This document shows, in pieces, positions 56,959 to 64,000 of a stretch of 64,000 nt of DNA. Within the stretch, counting starts at the first letter, position 1. Each line of letters opens with the position of its first letter. The notes below the pieces were generated by a model that was not told the origin of the DNA, searched no databases, and saw only the letters and a program-made list of their open reading frames with translations. Position numbers and translations under genes: made by a program. The DNA lies in NCBI GenBank assembly GCA_019054805.1, contig JAHQIY010000005.1, forward strand, positions 3,269,501-3,333,500. Reading direction: 5' to 3'. Origin of the DNA: Brachionus manjavacas. Its lineage: Eukaryota; Rotifera; Eurotatoria; Ploima; Brachionidae.

Positions 56959-59900
56959 ATGGAGAAATCTTTAATAATCTTTATTTTTGTCGCTACTTTT
57001 GTTTCAACAGTCTCTTGCGAATGTAAAGCTCAGTATTCAAGTAAGCGCATGATCTGCTATTTTGCGAAGTAACAAAAAAATATTAAATCTAATACATTAT
57101 TTTTATAATCTATTTTTCTATAGTTGGGCTTCAGGAAGACCAGCTCCAGCAAACATGGTCCCTGAGGACTTAGATCCATGTCTATGCACTCATGTCTTGT
57201 ATTCATTTGTACCAATGGCTAACAACGCTCTGAATCCAACTGGTCAAGATTTGGACTATTTCAAACGAATGTCTGAATGGAAGTCTAAAAATCCTAACAT
57301 AAAAGTCTCACTTTCAGTCGGAGGATGGAATGAAGGAAGCAATAATTTCAATTCAATATCCTCAACAGATGCAAATCGCCAATCGTTTTGTCAATCAGTA
57401 ATTAGATATTGTAGAGAATATAATCTTGATGGTATCGATATTGATTGGTATGTTTGAGAATTTTTTTTTTAATTTTCCAATGCATGAATTAATTCTTTCA
57501 TTTCAGTGAAAATGAAAAATAAATATTTTAATTTTAAAAGGGAATATCCTCAATCTTACCAAAAGGATAGTTACACCGCTCTAATAAAGGTAAAGTTTAA
57601 TCATGTCTAATGGTAAAATACTTCACAAAAATTTTATATTATTTTAATATAGAAATGTAACGACATGTTCGTCACAGAGTCTATGAATAGTGGTAAATCA
57701 AAACTCCTTTTATCAGCAGCAACTGCACCTGATTCTGGAAGAATGGCTGCTTATGATCTACCCAAGTTGGCAGAATATTTTGATTTTATTAATCCAATGA
57801 CTTATGATGCTCATGGATCATGGGATGGAAACACTGCTCACCATTCTCCTCTACTTGGAAATGATGGAGCTGTAAGATTTGATAAGTTTTAATTACGCAA
57901 TTAAATTTTAAAATTTGAAAAATGAAAGAATTTGACAAAAATTAAATGACGCAATAAAAAATTTCAACAATTGATAACAGGACAATAAATTTTAGTTCAA
58001 AAACTCGTTGTGCAAAATTTATCAGCCGATAAAGATTTGTATCATCTCGGATGATACAAATCGAATTTGGCAAATTCGGTCTATACAAAAACCCTGCAAG
58101 TATAAAAAACTAAATATGTATTTACAAATCATTAAAATTTAATTGCAGAGTTTTTCAAGAGACTAAATTTGGGTGATAAAAAGCTTGTTTCAGATGACAC
58201 ATTTTTCAGAACGAGTTTTAGACTCTTTTAGTCATAATCCCTTTTAAGCAATCTTTAATTTATTTTTCAAATAAATGGCTAAATTAAAATATTTTTTTTT
58301 AGGCAGCAGCTCTTGAACGGTACATTAACGCTGGCTTTCCTGCAAGCAAATTAAATATTGGTTTAGCAGCTTATGGTAGAACACAATCAACCAGTGGTCA
58401 ATATACAAGAGAATCTGGAATTTTATCATACTACGAAATTTGCAAATCTAAAACCAATTATGTCTATGATAATAATGTCAAAGCACCAAGTGCAACGATT
58501 AATGGACAAACATGTTATTACGAAGACACCGTCAGTGTTTCTGAGAAAGTAAATGGAATAACTAATAGTATTTATCTAAAGTGCAATGTTTTTTTCTAGG
58601 TGTCATGGGCATTAAACAATGAAATTGGAGGTGCGTTCATATGGGATGCAAGTTTAGATGATTTTTCTGGACAGTTCTGCTCTGAAGGGAAATCTCCTTT
58701 GATTACTGCTGCAATTAATAAATTATCAGCAGCAGATCCTATTCAATCGACAACTTCAGAATCAACTACCACTACAACAAAATGCAAATATAATCCTGGT
58801 GAATTTTGCACTGGTGAGCAAGGAATTTTCGAACATCCTACTGATTGCTCCAAATATGTTATGTGTGATGAGTGTGGTGAAACCATTCGGACATGCCCAC
58901 CTGGTCAAATGTTTAATGCTGAAGTTTTCTTCTGTGATGTGGAAAGTAGTGTCGATTGCTCAGATAAATCAACCATAACATCTACTGAATTTATTTCTAC
59001 TACATCAACACTAACTGTATGCGATGGCTCGCAAAAAATCATAGCTCATCCAAATGACTGCACTAAATATATAATTTGTGACGGTCAAAGTGAAGTAATT
59101 GAATTGTGTCCTAAAAACGAGTTTTTCAATCCAGATTTGATGTTTTGTGATTCAGCTGAATTTCTTACATGTGAAAATGGAACTGTTTATCAGACAATCA
59201 CGTCAACAACTACTACTCCTGATACAACTACTACTACGACAACAACCACAACTTCTTCTTCCACTACAGCTCTACCTCCATTAGAATTCTGTAAACAAGG
59301 TTCAAATGAAATTTTAAGTCATCCGTCAGATTGTTCAAAGTATGTGGAATGCAAAGTTGACTCCGAAATAGTTCATAGTTGTGCTCCAGGAGAATATTTT
59401 AACCCAGATTTGATGTTCTGTGATTCAGCAGAGTTTCTTGATTGTGATAATGGAACTGTTTATCAGACAACCACGTCAACTACTACGACAACAACCACAA
59501 CTTTTTCTTCCACTACAGCTCTACCTCCATTAGAATTCTGTAAACAAGGTTCAAATGAAATTTTAAGTCATCCGTCAGATTGTTCAAAGTATGTGGAATG
59601 CAAAGTTGACTCTGAAATAGTTCATAGTTGTGCTCCAGGAGAATATTTTAACCCAGATTTGATGTTCTGTGATTCAGCAGAGTTTCTTGATTGTGTAAAT
59701 GGAATAGTTCAACAAAAAACTTCTTCGAAAACATCTTATTGTAATTCTCAAAAAGGAATAATTCCTCATCCCACTGACTGTTCTAAGTATATAGAATGTC
59801 AAGCTTATCAAGAGATCATAAGTCAATGTGCACCTGGTTCATTTTATAATCTTGAAGTGGAAGAATGTGATCCTGATTACAGTTGTTCATCCAGTTCGTT

Positions 59901-60075
59901 GCCAGAATGCCAAGCTCCTTCGTTTAAAGCACATGAAAATAATTGCAGTTTATTTTATGAATGTCAAGACGATGAAAAATATCATTTAAAAGAATGTCAA
60001 CAAGGTCTAAAATTTAATGAACCTAAACAAGCTTGTGACTGGCCACTAAATGTTGATTGCTCTTACCGAAAATAA
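56959..60075 (+). CDS. Secreted GH18 chitinase with six CBM14 chitin-binding domains (6 exons, 807 aa)
   Basis: It hydrolyses beta-1,4 links of chitin. Exons: 56959-57068, 57124-57447, 57541-57589, 57653-57871, 58303-58548, 58600-60075. A signal peptide (MEKSLIIFIFVATFVSTVSC) precedes the TIM barrel: KVSLSVGGWN, the catalytic DGIDIDWEYP with the acid Glu (completed across an intron), INPMTYDAHGSWD and EIGGAFIWDASLDDF. Thr/Ser-rich linkers then separate six peritrophin-A (ChtBD2/CBM14) domains, each with the HPTDCSKY..C type core and six cysteines, at about 58780, 59020, 59285, 59530, 59740 and 59905. Domains 3 and 4 are nearly identical. The fourth intron (57872-58302) is unusually long and has a perfect hairpin. 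The role is probably cuticle, jaw or eggshell chitin remodelling. Confidence 0.95.
59230..59701 (+). repeat. Tandem 249-bp duplication within the chitinase last exon
   Basis: The unit (83 codons: Thr-rich linker plus one CBM14 domain) occurs twice with only a handful of differences. Position 59269 corresponds to 59518, and the offset of 249 holds through the domain. The frame is kept. The linker also contains ACA/ACT trinucleotide runs that may promote slippage. Confidence 0.9.
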
Positions 60076-60119
60076 CTTTAAAAAGATTTCAACAAAATAA
60101 AAATAAAAACTTTCGATTT

Positions 60120-60442
60120 CATTTAAATTTTTTAGTAATCTTATCTCTTAAATTTATTTACTTCGGCAAATTTAAGTTAAAAAAATTTTTTAAAATATTT
60201 TTTGTAATTTTTCCGAGACTATCAAGGGTTTTAAATTTATCCCATCACCATTGAAGACATCTCCTGTTGTCTCGCCTTGAACTTCTTTAAGCCAATTCTA
60301 ATGAACATTAACAAACAAAATAACAAAAAATATATGGATCAAGATACTTAAATTGAAATCCTAACTAGTTTATCTTTTTTTAATTGCACAATTTTGTCAA
60401 AATTACAAGAGAAAAAAATTAACATGTAGTGAAGATTCTAAT
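60120..60442. other. Chitinase 3' flank, no further gene
   Basis: An open frame overlaps the chitinase stop in another phase (60057-60254) but has no protein-like features. The rest is AT-rich. Confidence 0.45.
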
Positions 60443-60983
60443 AAAGAATGAAAGTATTTAAACTGTAATACGAAGTGTTAGATAAATCTATAAATGAAAT
60501 TTTTAAAGTAATGTTGAAAAAGAAAAAATTGATTATCTTAAAAAGTTTTTTAAAGATAGGCTCTTAAAATCTTTTAGTGTGATAAAATTTTTTTTTGATT
60601 GCGAATTGGGACATTATGATTTATATTTTTTTGTAAATCTATACCGAGAAAATGCTCTTTCAGAATAAATAAAAAAAATAAAATAAAAATAAAGTTAAAT
60701 AAGATTAAATAAAAAAAATGAACTTAGCTTATCAGAACTTATGTAATAAATCGTAACAAAAGTAACATAAAAGGTGCATCTAATGACAATGACCTTTTTC
60801 ATAAAATATAAATGTCCCAATTCGCAATCAAAAAAAAATTTTATCACACTAAAAGATTTTAAGAGCCTATCTTTAAAAAACTTTTTAAGATAATCAATTT
60901 TTTCTTTTTCAACATTACTTTAAAAATTTCATTTATAGATTTATCTAACACTTCGTATTACAGTTTAAATACTTTCATTCTTT
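60443..60983. repeat. Long inverted repeat, two 173-bp arms
   Basis: The left arm 60443-60615 and right arm 60811-60983 are reverse complements with very few or no mismatches; outer ends are AAAGAATGAAAGTA and TACTTTCATTCTTT. The inner limits are GCGAATTGGGACATT and AATGTCCCAATTCGC, around a 195-bp spacer with no coding signal. It is probably a foldback-type element; a clear target duplication was not found. Confidence 0.85.
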
Positions 60984-61428
60984 CATTTTTTATAAATGAT
61001 TATAATACTCAAGATGTTAATCAACATCTAACTTATTTTTCTCAATAATTTTTATATCTTTAGAGAATTTTTTGATATTATATTTTTAATTTAAACTCAT
61101 CTAGAAATCTTGTTTTTAACCTTTACCAATTCTACCTTACATTGATTAGCTCATTCAAAATATTTAATAAAAAAATAGTAAAACAAGGTTATTTTTCTAA
61201 CAAAATTATAGGTTTAAGTTGTAATTTAGGTAGAAAAAATAGTCATGAATTTATTTGTCTAAAATATTTTACTACTACATTTATTTTTTTAAATGTTAAA
61301 AAATCTTAACAAAAAATCAAGACAATTTCTTTTACAATTAATAATATTCTACATGTGATTTTTTTCTTTTCAATTAAAATATTAATTTAAATTTCTCTTT
61401 AACTAATATTTTTTTATTTTGAAGAAAA
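60984..61428. other. MECR upstream region
   Basis: AT-rich, no gene seen. An acceptor-like TTTTTTTATTTTGAAG directly precedes the MECR ATG, so a 5' UTR intron or a trans-splice site is possible. Confidence 0.4.
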
Positions 61429-62520
61429 ATGGTTTTAAAATTAATCAAACTTGGACTTTTGGTAAAAAAAAATGTTAATTTGTCAAATCATTTTTCCAAT
61501 CTTCATACATTTAAAGCTACTGAACTTTTATTAAAAGAGTATGGAAATTTCAACAGCGCTTTAACCATTTACCAAAGTTCTCTGGATACTTCTAATTTAG
61601 GACCAAACGATTTATTCGTGAAACTTGTCTCTTCTCCAATAAATCCTGCAGACGTTAATATAATTCAAGGTAAATATGGAATTTTGCCATCGACTTTACC
61701 GGCTCTTATCGGCAACGAAGGTCTTTTCGAAGTCTTAGACGTTCATTCAACAAATAGTTATTTCAAAAAAGGCGACTGGGTTATTTCCACAGAAAGCAAT
61801 TGGGGTACTTGGCGATCACACGCCATAGCAGATCAAAATTTATTTTACAAAGTACCTAATAATCTAGACAAATTTGCATGTGCCACAGTAAAAGTTAATC
61901 CATGTACAGCTTTTTTAATGCTAACTTTATTCAAAAAATTTGAACCAAATGAAACAATTATTCAAAACGGTGCCAATAGTTCTGTCGGTCAAGCTGTTAT
62001 TCAACTCGGGAATCTAATGAACTTAAATGTTGTAAATATTGTAAGAAAAAGAGAAAATCAGCAAGATCTGAATAGCTATTTAAAATCAATTGGAGCCAAG
62101 CATATTTTTACCGAAGACGAATTAAGAAAATCTGTTTTGACACATGATTTATGGAAAGTAATTCCAAAACCTAGATTCGCCTTGAATTGTGTTGGCGGTA
62201 GAGCAACAACAGACATGGTACGTCTTTTGGACAAAGACTCAATCATGATAACTTATGGTGGCATGTCTAAACAGCCTTTAACCTTGAATACTGCGGATTT
62301 TATTTTCAAAGACTTTAAATGCTTTGGCTTTTGGTTGACAACTTGGAAAGAGCGAAATCCAAATGAATACAAAAAAGTTTTGGATAAACTTTTTAAACTT
62401 ATTGAAAGAAATGAGTTTAAAGCTCCTAAATGTGAAGAATTTAGTCTTCACGATTACCAGAAAGCTTTTGAAAGATTTCAAACTCCATTTCTAACCTCTA
62501 AGATATGTTTTACTTCATAA
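61429..62520 (+). CDS. MECR: Mitochondrial trans-2-enoyl-CoA/ACP reductase (intronless, 363 aa)
   Basis: MECR catalyses the last, NADPH-dependent step of mitochondrial fatty acid synthesis, which supplies octanoate for lipoic acid. It is a medium-chain dehydrogenase/reductase without zinc. The N-terminus is basic and Ser/Leu-rich, fitting a mitochondrial presequence. Motifs: INPADVNIIQGKYG, with the catalytic Tyr, LIGNEG, GDWVISTESNWGTWRSHA, VNPCTAFLML, IIQNGANSSVGQAVIQL (cofactor binding), ALNCVGGRATTDM, ITYGGMSKQP and FKDFKCFGFWLTTWK. The length (363) is close to human (373). Same strand as DIMT1, 155 bp upstream of it. Confidence 0.96.
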   Translation: MVLKLIKLGLLVKKNVNLSNHFSNLHTFKATELLLKEYGNFNSALTIYQSSLDTSNLGPNDLFVKLVSSPINPADVNIIQGKYGILPSTLPALIGNEGLFEVLDVHSTNSYFKKGDWVISTESNWGTWRSHAIADQNLFYKVPNNLDKFACATVKVNPCTAFLMLTLFKKFEPNETIIQNGANSSVGQAVIQLGNLMNLNVVNIVRKRENQQDLNSYLKSIGAKHIFTEDELRKSVLTHDLWKVIPKPRFALNCVGGRATTDMVRLLDKDSIMITYGGMSKQPLTLNTADFIFKDFKCFGFWLTTWKERNPNEYKKVLDKLFKLIERNEFKAPKCEEFSLHDYQKAFERFQTPFLTSKICFTS

Positions 62521-62675
62521 TCCTTAACAGCTCAAAAAAGCTAATGTTTTGGATTAATAATAAAAAAAAATTTTTTTTGAATTTTTATTCTGATTCATAA
62601 ATTCAACTGTAGTTAGCTGAAATTGAATTATCAAAAAAAATTATCTAATTTAAAAATTTATTTTAGAGTAGCAAA

Positions 62676-63958
<1,283 letters not shown>

Positions 63959-64000
63959 ATAAAAGTCTCAGATATAATATTCTCTTTGTTTTAATGAAAT

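Overview
This is a very AT-rich eukaryotic nuclear window. It is gene-dense, with many genes split by short introns (mostly 45-70 bp, GT-AG), and the spaces between genes are filled with non-LTR retrotransposon fragments and small inverted-repeat elements. The gene set is animal: Rab5, TIM17, DPM3, CDC123, DIMT1, DENND3, a GLUT-type transporter, a GM2-activator-like lipid-binding pair, fatty acyl-CoA reductases, and a GH18 chitinase with six chitin-binding modules. The mix of chitin metabolism, GM2A-like proteins, DENND3, a class V aminotransferase of the isopenicillin-N-epimerase type, tiny introns, low GC and many LINEs fits a small-genome lophotrochozoan or gnathiferan such as a monogonont rotifer. 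An arthropod cannot be excluded. The organism is inference; no marker rRNA or tRNA was seen.

Layout. 1-5300: last exon of a TLC-domain membrane protein, then two tandem fatty acyl-CoA reductases. 5300-10100: intergenic DNA with two inverted-repeat elements and two CR1-like LINE 3' ends. 10100-15450: class V aminotransferase (-), fatty-acid elongase (+), secreted Cu/Zn superoxide dismutase (+), GM2-activator-like protein (-). 15450-21480: repeat-rich, with several decayed LINEs and a pogo-type miniature element. 21480-25620: four minus-strand genes: a second GM2A-like gene, DPM3, CDC123 and TIM17. 25620-29625: repeats and a ten-exon sugar transporter (-). 29924-37295: a complete 23-exon DENND3-like gene (+) whose one long intron holds a LINE and a miniature inverted-repeat element. 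37378-39835: REXO5-like exonuclease (-), converging on DENND3. 39836-49400: gene-poor except for intronless Rab5; it includes a LINE nested inside another LINE. 49445-53271: a 3.8-kb hAT transposon with unusually long terminal repeats. 55100-60100: a TATA-driven Gly/Cys-rich mini-protein, an orphan membrane protein and the chitinase. 60443-60983: a long inverted repeat. 61429-63958: MECR and DIMT1.

The genes mostly serve separate housekeeping roles. A loose lipid theme runs through FAR x2, ELO, GM2A-like x2, MECR, DPM3 and the TLC protein, but nothing shows co-regulation. Exon junctions were worked out by hand from reading-frame continuity, splice consensus and family conservation. Summed coding lengths are multiples of three for every multi-exon gene reported as complete.
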